DNA of 48,804 nucleotides from the IMG/VR virus record IMGVR_UViG_3300048903_000268, positions 1-48,804 of that record, one strand, 5' to 3'. This document shows, piece after piece, positions 14,781-22,091 of this stretch (within the stretch, counting starts at the first letter, position 1; each line of letters starts with the position of its first letter). The position numbers and the translations under genes were made by a program. The stretch is from a virus. The notes beneath the pieces were generated by a model. That model did not search any database and was not told the DNA's origin. It was given only the letters and a program-made list of their open reading frames with translations.

Positions 14781-15977
14781 TCAGATGGGGATGTTCAGGT
14801 GGCGAGCCGCCTCGGCCACCGGGCCGCGAGTCCGCGCCCGCCTCGCCGACGTCGTGACCATCTCCGTGACCAGCGGGTGCGACCGGACCCCTTCCGGTGA
14901 CAGGCGGTCAGCGGCGAGGATCTCCGCCATGGCGCCGGCGTCGTCGCCGTCCCGGACGTGGGCGCGCGCCCGGTCGATCCCGTGCCGGGCCCGCCGCTCC
15001 TTCGGGAGCCGGGTCATGTCCACCCCGGCGATGCGCTCCAGCGCGGCCAGGCCCTCGCCAGCTTCCAGGGCGACGTGGACGATGTGGATCGCTTGGTTCC
15101 CGCGGGAGAATTCCGTCTGGTAGGTCGCACCGTCTCCGACGCGCTCGGCAGCCGTCGCCGCTTCCGCGAGGTGCCCGGCTGCTTCGCCCTGCCTGCCCTG
15201 CTGAGCATCCGTCACCGCCCGCACCAGATGCAGGGTCCCCCAGAGGCTCCAGGCCCCGGCGTCATCGTCGGCAAGGAGGCCATCAACCCTGTCGAGTCCG
15301 GCGTCGATGAGCGCCCGCGCCTCGGCCCGGGCGCCAGCCGTCATGCAGACCTCAGCCTGTGTCCACTCCATCGCGGTGATCAGCAGCGGGTCGCCGGAGG
15401 CCACGGCCGCCTGCAGAGCCTGGCTTGCGGCCAAAGCCGCCAGGTCCACGTAGCCGAGTTTCTTGGTCATCATCGTCGTGTTGTGCCGTGCCTCGGCGAG
15501 CAGGTGGTGGGCAGCGTCCCGGTCAGCGCCCTCGAGCACCTGCGATGTCGTGGCGATGTCGACCAGGAGCTCCGGCAGCAGTGCGCCGAGCTGGCTGTAG
15601 TGGCCATGACGACGGAGCTTGTTCGTCTCGTTGACGCGTCCCCGCAGCTCCTCTATCGGCATGGGTGCTCCGAGCACTACCGTGGGCAGCTGAGCCCTGA
15701 GCAGGGTGCGCCGGATCGTGGGGATCAGCAGGTGCGCGGTCTGTGTCTCGGGGTCGCCGAGCGGCCGAGGCCGGCCGATCAGGTCGACGTAGTCGACCTC
15801 CAGTGCCTCGGCTAGGGCCTGGATGGTAGAGAAGGAGTCGAGGCGGCGCTTGCCGAGCTCGATCGACTTCACCCACTCGGCGCTCTTGCCCATGGCCCCC
15901 GCGAGCTGGTCACGGTCCCAGCCTCGCGCTGTTCGGTACTGCTGGACCCGCTGTCCGATGGTCGGCTGTGCGTCCAC
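14781..15977 (-). CDS. XRE helix-turn-helix regulator with TPR-like repeats
   Basis: 398 residues from GTG 15977 (GGAGGG upstream). The N-terminal HTH includes GQRVQQYRTARGWDRDQLAG, then KSAEWVKSIELGKR. From about residue 120 to the end it is all-helical with TPR-like pairs (EARHNTTMMTKKLGYVDLAA, AGARAEARALIDAGLDRVDG). This architecture is frequent among Streptomyces regulators that sense a peptide or small ligand. Its position directly upstream of the terpene synthase, with the same palindrome before each gene, suggests that it controls both. Confidence 0.82.
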   Translation of the reverse strand: MDAQPTIGQRVQQYRTARGWDRDQLAGAMGKSAEWVKSIELGKRRLDSFSTIQALAEALEVDYVDLIGRPRPLGDPETQTAHLLIPTIRRTLLRAQLPTVVLGAPMPIEELRGRVNETNKLRRHGHYSQLGALLPELLVDIATTSQVLEGADRDAAHHLLAEARHNTTMMTKKLGYVDLAALAASQALQAAVASGDPLLITAMEWTQAEVCMTAGARAEARALIDAGLDRVDGLLADDDAGAWSLWGTLHLVRAVTDAQQGRQGEAAGHLAEAATAAERVGDGATYQTEFSRGNQAIHIVHVALEAGEGLAALERIAGVDMTRLPKERRARHGIDRARAHVRDGDDAGAMAEILAADRLSPEGVRSHPLVTEMVTTSARRARTRGPVAEAARHLNIPI

Positions 15978-16037
15978 GTGACCCTCCAGGGTGACCGGTG
16001 TGGTGCGCCAACGGTAGGCCGGACGGCATATGCGCCC

Positions 16038-16054
16038 GGGTACCCGTTGTACCC
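16038..16054. promoter_or_regulatory. GGGTAC-N5-GTACCC dyad upstream of the XRE/TPR regulator
   Basis: GGGTAC (16038-16043), CCGTT, GTACCC (16049-16054), 61 bases before the regulator start. It has the same 6-bp arms and the same 5-base spacing as the dyad before the terpene synthase. A CATATGC element (16027-16033) lies between it and the gene. Probably an autoregulatory operator; the -10/-35 boxes cannot be fixed by eye. Confidence 0.62.
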
Positions 16055-16136
16055 GCTGTGCGGGGTCGCGCATAGCGCCGCAGGTCACGGGCACGACATA
16101 GCGCCCCCGCTCTCCCGGAGGAGTGCAGGGGTGCGG

Positions 16137-16502
16137 TCACACGTCGAGGCCTTGCAGGAAGGGGCGGACGTCCTCGGGGACGGGCTGCGGCGCCGGGGGC
16201 GGCTCCAGGCCGGAGGCGCGGATGAAACCCACCATCGAGCGAACCCAGCCCGCGAGGTAGCGGATCGAGTACTCCTGCCCGGCGAGCCGGGCGCGCTGCT
16301 GCACGGACTCGAGCTCCTGCTCGTCGAGACGATCGCCGAGACGCCGCAGCTCCTTCTCCATGCGACTCGTGACGACCCGGAAGTCATCACGGGTCTCCTG
16401 CCGGGCGCTACGGCGGCCAGCCCGTGCCGTGTAGACGGTGCCCACGACGGTGATCGCGGCCCCGCCGATCCCGGCCAACGCCGCCCAGGACTCAGCGCTC
16501 AT
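16137..16502 (-). CDS. membrane-anchored coiled-coil protein of the lysis cassette
   Basis: 121 residues from ATG 16502, overlapping the gene before it by 11 bases. One N-terminal membrane segment (LAGIGGAAITVVGTVY) is followed by a charged helical region (MEKELRRLGDRLDEQELESV) and a Pro-rich end. It is last in the endolysin-holin group. The design resembles accessory lysis or spanin-like proteins, although spanins are not expected to span an actinobacterial envelope. Role not established. Confidence 0.68.
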   Translation of the reverse strand: MSAESWAALAGIGGAAITVVGTVYTARAGRRSARQETRDDFRVVTSRMEKELRRLGDRLDEQELESVQQRARLAGQEYSIRYLAGWVRSMVGFIRASGLEPPPAPQPVPEDVRPFLQGLDV

Positions 16503-16917
16503 CAGCACCTCCAGGATGTTCAGGCGGCTCGGGCCACTCGGCCACCACGATCGCGACGCCGCAGAACGCCCCCCAGATCGCGGCCGACACCCAGCCGCGC
16601 GGGTTGTTGTACAACCCCCAGGACGCCAGCGAACCGAGCGCCCACGGGGCAGCAACGAAGTAGATCGCCGGGAAGCCCAACCAGTCCCGCCCAGTCGGCC
16701 GCCAGGCGGAGACGATCGCGCACAGCCCTGCAGCGACCCAGCACCAGGCCCAGGCGTGCAGCGGCATCAGATCGAGCAGGAGCTGGATACCGCGGGTGTC
16801 GACAGGCGGCTGAACGAGCAGCCCGTAGCCATACAGCAAGGTCATGATGCCCTTGAAGGTGAGGACAGCACCACGGCGGCCCACACGGTGCACGATCCGG
16901 CGGGCCGCCGCGCGCAT
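16492..16917 (-). CDS. multi-pass membrane protein of the lysis cassette
   Basis: 141 residues from ATG 16917 (A shared with the holin stop). There are three to four hydrophobic segments: FKGIMTLLYGYGLLV, AWAWCWVAAGLCAIV, FPAIYFVAAPWALGSL and SAAIWGAFCGVAIVVA. The N-terminus is basic and the end acidic. It is encoded directly after the r1t-type holin, so it may be a second holin or antiholin. Confidence 0.7.
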   Translation of the reverse strand: MRAAARRIVHRVGRRGAVLTFKGIMTLLYGYGLLVQPPVDTRGIQLLLDLMPLHAWAWCWVAAGLCAIVSAWRPTGRDWLGFPAIYFVAAPWALGSLASWGLYNNPRGWVSAAIWGAFCGVAIVVAEWPEPPEHPGGADER

Positions 16918-17195
16918 CAGACGCCCGGGAAGGTCGAGGCGCTGTTCTTCTGGCCGATCGCCCGCGCGGCCAGACCCTTGACCAGCGTGACTACTGCGGC
17001 CAGGCCGCCCGTGCCCATGGCCTGCCAGAACGACGCGTGCAGCATGTCAGCCGGGCCAGCCGCCGTGGCGATCGCGGCCTCGGCGGCGAGGAACGTGAAG
17101 ATGACTCGCTCGGTCAGGTCGCGAGCGTACGTCTCAGCCGTCTTCACAACGGTCTCGGCGGACGGCAGTGGAGGAAGGGAGGATGGGGTGGTCAT
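16917..17195 (-). CDS. holin, r1t-like
   Basis: 92 residues from ATG 17195. Two hydrophobic helices (RVIFTFLAAEAAIATAAG and GGLAAVVTLVKGLAARAIG) are separated by a short polar turn, with TERVIFTF near the first. This is the pattern of r1t/phage_holin_4-type proteins of Gram-positive phages. It would permeabilise the membrane to release or activate the amidase encoded 9 bases upstream. Confidence 0.8.
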   Translation of the reverse strand: MTTPSSLPPLPSAETVVKTAETYARDLTERVIFTFLAAEAAIATAAGPADMLHASFWQAMGTGGLAAVVTLVKGLAARAIGQKNSASTFPGV

Positions 17196-17204
17196 GAGGT
17201 CTCC

Positions 17205-18173
17205 TCAGGAGTGGGTCGGGGTAGGTCCGGTGACGTTGACGTCGACGTGCACGATCGCCTCGGCGACTGCGGCCTGCAGCTGAGCCAGGACAGGCGCGGG
17301 GAGCTGTGCAAGCGCCGCGGTCAGCCTCGGCAGCAGGTCACCCCACGGCTGGCCGGCCACGGCCGGGACCGGGGTGCCCGTGAGGGCCTTCTGCAGCCAC
17401 CAGTGGACGGCGTACGCCACGGTGTCGCGGCCCTGCACGCTGGTGACGGAGCCGAGCGTCTCCTCACGGATGAAGCGGCGGATGTCCTGCTCGCTGAACG
17501 GCATAGGGTCCTCCTCGGTGGGTGTGGTCGTGCCCGTGGCGAGAGCCAGCAGGCGGGTGATGTTGATGGAGCCGGGGTCGCCGTGTTCGTTCTCCGGCAC
17601 GTGCTGGTGACCGCACCAGCCCGTGAAGCGCTGCCACTGGGCGATGCTCATCCGGACGCCGTTGTCCGCGCCGGAGCTCGCCGGGTAGGCCTCCCAGGTC
17701 AGCCCGGAGGTGAGCGGGATGCCGTGATTGTCGGACAGCCAGCGCATCAGCCAGGCGAGTTCGGCGAGCACCCAGTCCGGGGCGGTCGGCCAGTAGATGT
17801 AGTCGACGCCGGCGCGGAGGGTCTGGCTGCCGAGCCGCCAGGTGGTGGCGTTGTCCGGGTCGCAGGTGCCGACGAGCTCGATCTGGAAGGCGTTGGCGGT
17901 GTTGGTGGCGGGCTGGCCGGAGGCGTGGACCAAGGCGCGGGCGGATTCGTCGACGTCGAAGTGCTGATGCCAGACAATCTTGTGGCGGTTCATGTCGGGC
18001 ACGCCGGTGACGGTCGGGGCGACCGCGCCCGAGTTGTAGTCGTAGAGGGTCGGGCCTTCGGTGGTGTGCAAGACGCCGCAGTTGACCTCCATGTCGGTGC
18101 CCGCGTAGCGGCCGTCGCCGAAGTAGAGATCGAACAGCGCGCCCGGGATCTTCTGTGGTCCGGTGCGGGTCAT
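17205..18173 (-). CDS. endolysin: N-acetylmuramoyl-L-alanine amidase
   Basis: 322 residues from ATG 18173 (GGAGGA upstream). Residues 1-200 match the Amidase_2/PGRP fold: the first zinc His in GVLHTTEGPT, WHQHFDVD, AFQIELVGTCD, and a C-terminal zinc ligand in WCGHQHVPENEHGDPG. It cleaves the bond between MurNAc and L-alanine in peptidoglycan. The C-terminal part (DIRRFIREE... and VHWWLQKALTG) lacks a recognised wall-binding repeat; phage amidases of actinobacteria often end this way. Confidence 0.88.
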   Translation of the reverse strand: MTRTGPQKIPGALFDLYFGDGRYAGTDMEVNCGVLHTTEGPTLYDYNSGAVAPTVTGVPDMNRHKIVWHQHFDVDESARALVHASGQPATNTANAFQIELVGTCDPDNATTWRLGSQTLRAGVDYIYWPTAPDWVLAELAWLMRWLSDNHGIPLTSGLTWEAYPASSGADNGVRMSIAQWQRFTGWCGHQHVPENEHGDPGSINITRLLALATGTTTPTEEDPMPFSEQDIRRFIREETLGSVTSVQGRDTVAYAVHWWLQKALTGTPVPAVAGQPWGDLLPRLTAALAQLPAPVLAQLQAAVAEAIVHVDVNVTGPTPTHS

Positions 18174-18213
18174 GTGTCCTCCGCGGGCTGGTCGGGTCAG
18201 AGGTTGTTGAGGG

Positions 18214-19362
18214 CTAGTTGCAGGTGAAGGGGGCGAACGGGGGCCGGTGGATGCCGCCGTCACCAGCCGCCCCGGCCGCGAGCGCCGGGTTGTAGGTGAG
18301 CGGCTCGAGATGCACTCCGGCCGTGGTCTCATTCATCTGGCCCGTCCACAGATTGATGCGCTGCCAGGGCTGCCCGTCGATTACGGACACCGTGTCGGGC
18401 TGGCCACCACAGGAGTTGGCGGAGAGGAGCCTGCGCGCGTTGGCGGGGGCGCTGACTCCGACGTTGCCGGGCGCCGTCCACGGCCCGATCGGCGACGGGG
18501 CGATGGCATAGCCGGTGCCGGTTCCGGCGCAGTAGCCGCAGCGGACGTCGCTGTAGGTCATGACCCATGTGCCGGTCGCGGCGTCGCGCCACATGCCCAT
18601 CGCCTCTACAAGGCTGAGCCCGGCAACGTTGGTGGCGCCGACCCCGGTCCCGTCCGAGCCCCACTTGGAGAGCTGCTCGACAGCGACGGAGGTGGTGCCG
18701 ATCATCGGGCAGAGGAGGTAGATGCTGGTGCCGTCCGAGGAGGCGCTGATCCCGGGGTCACCGTTGGCGCCGTTGCACTGGTGGAGTGTCGGCCGGTGGG
18801 TGGTGCCGTAGGGTGCGCCCGCGCTGGCCCCGCACGGTCCGGCGGGCCCGTTACAGCCCATGATCATGTAGGCGTGGGGGGCCGACCCGAGGCCGCTGGT
18901 CACGTAGCTCGGGGCGTTGAACCACAGCACCCACACCCCGTCGTTCGCGCCCCAGCCCGAGCGCTTCACCATCCGCGGCGAGAAGCAACCCCCGCCACCC
19001 GTGCCGCACGTCTGCTGGTAGGTGTGGCCCGGGTTGTACGGGTCCGGCGCTGCCGCCGGGAACAGCAGCTGCGGCGACGACCACGGACCCTCAAGCGCCA
19101 GCGCGGTCGACACCCCGAAGCCGCACCACGGGCTGGTGGTCTGCCACGTGAACCCGCAGCCGTACTCCGTGCCGACCATGTAGTAGGTCGAGCCGTCCTT
19201 GTAGACCTGGCCGTCATGCAGGTCGGCCCCCGTCAGCGTCACCGATGCCGCCGGCGCCAGTGCCCCAGCGGCCTGCGGGGAACACGCCCCCAGCAGCACG
19301 GCCACGAGCAGCAGCACGGCGGCTATGAGGCCGAACGGATGGGTACGACGGGCAGACTGCAC
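18214..19362 (-). CDS. secreted lipoprotein with GH43-like glycoside hydrolase fold
   Basis: 382 residues from GTG 19362 (GGAG upstream). A basic start, hydrophobic helix and LLGAC lipobox predict lipid anchoring at C27. The mature part resembles a five-bladed GH43 propeller: LHDGQVYKDGSTYYMVGTEY (blade with the catalytic Asp), CFSPRMVKR, DPGISASSDGTSIYLL, and LVEAMGMWRD...WVMTYS (acid Glu position), then SPIGPW. Many cysteines suggest disulfides. It is encoded between the tail-tip and lysin genes. Roles could be receptor or capsule trimming, or superinfection exclusion by a lysogen; both are inference. Confidence 0.7.
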   Translation of the reverse strand: MQSARRTHPFGLIAAVLLLVAVLLGACSPQAAGALAPAASVTLTGADLHDGQVYKDGSTYYMVGTEYGCGFTWQTTSPWCGFGVSTALALEGPWSSPQLLFPAAAPDPYNPGHTYQQTCGTGGGGCFSPRMVKRSGWGANDGVWVLWFNAPSYVTSGLGSAPHAYMIMGCNGPAGPCGASAGAPYGTTHRPTLHQCNGANGDPGISASSDGTSIYLLCPMIGTTSVAVEQLSKWGSDGTGVGATNVAGLSLVEAMGMWRDAATGTWVMTYSDVRCGYCAGTGTGYAIAPSPIGPWTAPGNVGVSAPANARRLLSANSCGGQPDTVSVIDGQPWQRINLWTGQMNETTAGVHLEPLTYNPALAAGAAGDGGIHRPPFAPFTCN

Positions 19363-19430
19363 GTGAGCTCCAGCGACAGGAGGGCCAGTTGTGCAGGAAG
19401 CTACAGACCGGCCCGAACAAGCCACTGACC

Positions 19431-19937
19431 TCAGGCAATACGCGTGAACCTGAGCCACGAGTTGCCGAGCATGTACGTCGTGGTCGCACTCGACGTGGCC
19501 TGAGCCCACCGCAACTGCACCGTCCCGGCGGTCGTCCCCATGATGATCGACGCGTGGATTGCGGCACCCATGTCAGTCGAGGCGTTCGTGGCGAAGGACC
19601 TAGCCGTTGAGGCCGCGTTGACGGTGGCCTCGTACTGGACGGCCGGGCTGGTGGCGACCGCCCCGAACGAGGTGTACAGCAGCCCTGCGCCGGTCGGCAG
19701 CGTGAAATCGATCTTGATGTCGCCGGAGCCAGGGGCAGCACCCCGAACCTGCAGATACCCGTCCATGATGTACGTCGCGTTCGCCTCCAGCGCTGCGAAC
19801 AACTCATCGTCGTTCTGCAGCGTCGTCGAGGACGTCACACCCTCGGCCGCCGACTTGTAGACGACAATCGGCAGCATCGACGTCAGCAGCGAGCCAGTGA
19901 TCCGCTGGCCCGCAGAGATAGCCGGATACGTGGACAA
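19431..19937 (-). CDS. minor tail protein
   Basis: 168 residues from TTG 19937, preceded by the strong site GGAGGG. It starts STYPAISAGQRITGSLLTSM, an opening seen in many actinophage tail-tip proteins, and continues as a beta-sandwich (YEATVNAASTARSFATNAST, AGTVQLRWAQ, NSWLRFTRI). It lies directly downstream of the large minor tail gene, so it is probably part of the tail tip or fibre. Confidence 0.75.
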   Translation of the reverse strand: MSTYPAISAGQRITGSLLTSMLPIVVYKSAAEGVTSSTTLQNDDELFAALEANATYIMDGYLQVRGAAPGSGDIKIDFTLPTGAGLLYTSFGAVATSPAVQYEATVNAASTARSFATNASTDMGAAIHASIIMGTTAGTVQLRWAQATSSATTTYMLGNSWLRFTRIA

Positions 19938-19946
19938 GATTCCCTC

Positions 19947-22082
19947 CTACAGGGCCAGGATCGTGGGCTGGTACAGGCGAATGTCGGTCCCCGCGAGATG
20001 GCTCATCGAGACGCCGTTGACCGCCCGGGTCACCGTGAACGACTGCGGCGACGAACTGCCCGACACGGCGGTCACCGTCACCCGCTCCGGGCCCAGCGCG
20101 ATGTCGAACGGCCAGTCCGCCGAGGCGCGCGTCCACAGCGGACCGGCCGTCACCGACACCGACAAGGTCGTCGCACCTGCCGACACACCCACTGCTAGGG
20201 AGCTGCCATCCGTGTCTACCCGACCCAATACGGCATCACCCACCACGCCGATCCGATAAGGGCTCTCGGGCTGGCAGTTGAGCGTCACCCGATGCTGGAA
20301 CTTGTCGATCGACTCAGACGTGCCGAGCACCAGCTGCGAGATCGTGTCCGGGGGCAACCACGACGGCAGATTCGTCACCACCACCCGGTCGCCGGGCCGC
20401 AGCCCGAGCACCGCGGACTGCAGCCCGGCCATCGACGGATGTGCGAGGTTCACCGACAGCTGCGGGTACCGGGCCTCATCCACCGTCCCCAGATGCAGCC
20501 GCCAGCCAGCCTGATCAGCCGCGTCGCCATCCTCATGAAGGTTCAGCGTCACCGTCTCCGGGTACGGCCCCACCCCCGCCGGCGGAGCTGCAGTCGACAG
20601 AGCCCCCGTCGTCAGCGTCGCCCGAGCGAAGCTGCCGCCCTGCCTGGTCACAGTGATGTCGTTGCGGGTGTACTGGTCGTCATCCTGCAGCGTGGGCACC
20701 TGCGCGAGCTGGTGCCCCGCGTACGACAGGGTTAGGGCCGCCGCCTGGTTCTCGAGCGAGATCCGAGTCCGATACCCCAGGCCCAGCACCGACAGGGACT
20801 CGAAGAGCCTGCCGCCGCCCGTGTCGACGGCCTGCTGGATCAGGTCGGGGATCGAGCCGCTCGACTGCACGCCCATCAGGGAGGAGGTGGCAGCCGTACC
20901 GACCAGCTCGAAGCCCACGCCAGCTACCGCGCAGAGCCGGGCGATCCGATCAGCCACCGTCTCCCCGGAATACCCGGCCGCAGCAAGTGCGAGGGCCGCC
21001 GCGTCCGTGGGGTAGGACGGTGTCAGCTGGACACTCACATGGCCGACCACCGTGTCCGGCAGGCCGCGGCCCGGCGCGATGCTGACAGACTGCACAACGC
21101 CCGTCGCAGGACCTGCCACGGACCCTGAAGCCACGTAAGGGGTGCTGCCGCCGACGGGCAGAATCGATAGCCCGTACTCGAAGAGGATGCCCCCAGCCTC
21201 ATCCAACGATGCAGTGACGTGTACTGGCAACCCGTTGAGTGCCAGGGCGACAACGCCCGTGTCCTGTACGACTGCGCCCGTCGCATCCCGGCCCCGCAAA
21301 CCCAGCTTGCCGCCAGAGGCCGCAGCGTAATACACCTCCCAGCGAGGGATGCTGCCGGTCCACGTCATCGCCGCCACGACCTGGCCATCCGTAGCGCCAC
21401 CAGCAGGAATCAGCAGGAGGAACCGCAGCAGCGTGTTGAACGGGTTGGTGCCGATCAGACCGCCAGGCGGTATGTACGGCGGGATGCTGCCGATGAACAC
21501 GGCCGTGCCCATCTTCGGGAGCGGCGCCGAGCAGGCGAACGTGCTGTCGGTGGCCAGCGTCGGCGCCCCGGTGATCACCATCGGGCGCACGCCCGACACC
21601 GCCGAGCTGAGCACCGACGCCCCCGACGGATCCTCCAGCGGCCAGTACGCGGCCAGCTGGTTGATGGGCTGACTGGCAGCCAGGGACACGTACATGGCGG
21701 AGCCGATCGGCGCCGACCCCTGCCCGAGGCGCCGCAGAACGCCGGCGGCCTCCACGTCGACCCACACATCCCTGCCGGTCACGTCCCACCGCGGAGGCCA
21801 CGCCGGGACCTCGCCGAGGAACCGCACCACCGAGCCCACCTTGACGCGGATCGGCTGGTTGCGGCCGATCAGCCCGTACAGCGGCGAGTACGGGTTGCGC
21901 GGGCTGAAGCGACCGTCGCGGTTGTTGAGCTGCATCGTGCAGCGCCCCGGTTCGGTGCGGGAGCCTTCGTTCGGCTGGCCTCGCGTGATGCTGACGTTGA
22001 CGCTGCCGTCACGGGTCATCACGTATGAGGTGATGTCGGTCCAGACGCCGCTGATCTGAAGCTCTACGGTCGGGCCCGTCAC
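19947..22082 (-). CDS. large minor tail protein (tail tip/baseplate hub)
   Basis: 711 residues from GTG 22082. The N-terminus (VELQISGVWTDITSYVM... NVSITRG... PGRCTMQLNNRDGRFSPRNP) is characteristic of siphophage tail-tip proteins of the distal-tail/hub group in actinophages. A jelly-roll-like domain follows (about 150-330). The C-terminus has repeated beta segments (VVVTNLPSWLPPDTI, HRVTLNCQPESPY). It sits between tape measure and fibre genes as expected. Confidence 0.85.
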   Translation of the reverse strand: MTGPTVELQISGVWTDITSYVMTRDGSVNVSITRGQPNEGSRTEPGRCTMQLNNRDGRFSPRNPYSPLYGLIGRNQPIRVKVGSVVRFLGEVPAWPPRWDVTGRDVWVDVEAAGVLRRLGQGSAPIGSAMYVSLAASQPINQLAAYWPLEDPSGASVLSSAVSGVRPMVITGAPTLATDSTFACSAPLPKMGTAVFIGSIPPYIPPGGLIGTNPFNTLLRFLLLIPAGGATDGQVVAAMTWTGSIPRWEVYYAAASGGKLGLRGRDATGAVVQDTGVVALALNGLPVHVTASLDEAGGILFEYGLSILPVGGSTPYVASGSVAGPATGVVQSVSIAPGRGLPDTVVGHVSVQLTPSYPTDAAALALAAAGYSGETVADRIARLCAVAGVGFELVGTAATSSLMGVQSSGSIPDLIQQAVDTGGGRLFESLSVLGLGYRTRISLENQAAALTLSYAGHQLAQVPTLQDDDQYTRNDITVTRQGGSFARATLTTGALSTAAPPAGVGPYPETVTLNLHEDGDAADQAGWRLHLGTVDEARYPQLSVNLAHPSMAGLQSAVLGLRPGDRVVVTNLPSWLPPDTISQLVLGTSESIDKFQHRVTLNCQPESPYRIGVVGDAVLGRVDTDGSSLAVGVSAGATTLSVSVTAGPLWTRASADWPFDIALGPERVTVTAVSGSSSPQSFTVTRAVNGVSMSHLAGTDIRLYQPTILAL

Positions 22083-22091
22083 CGCTACCCC

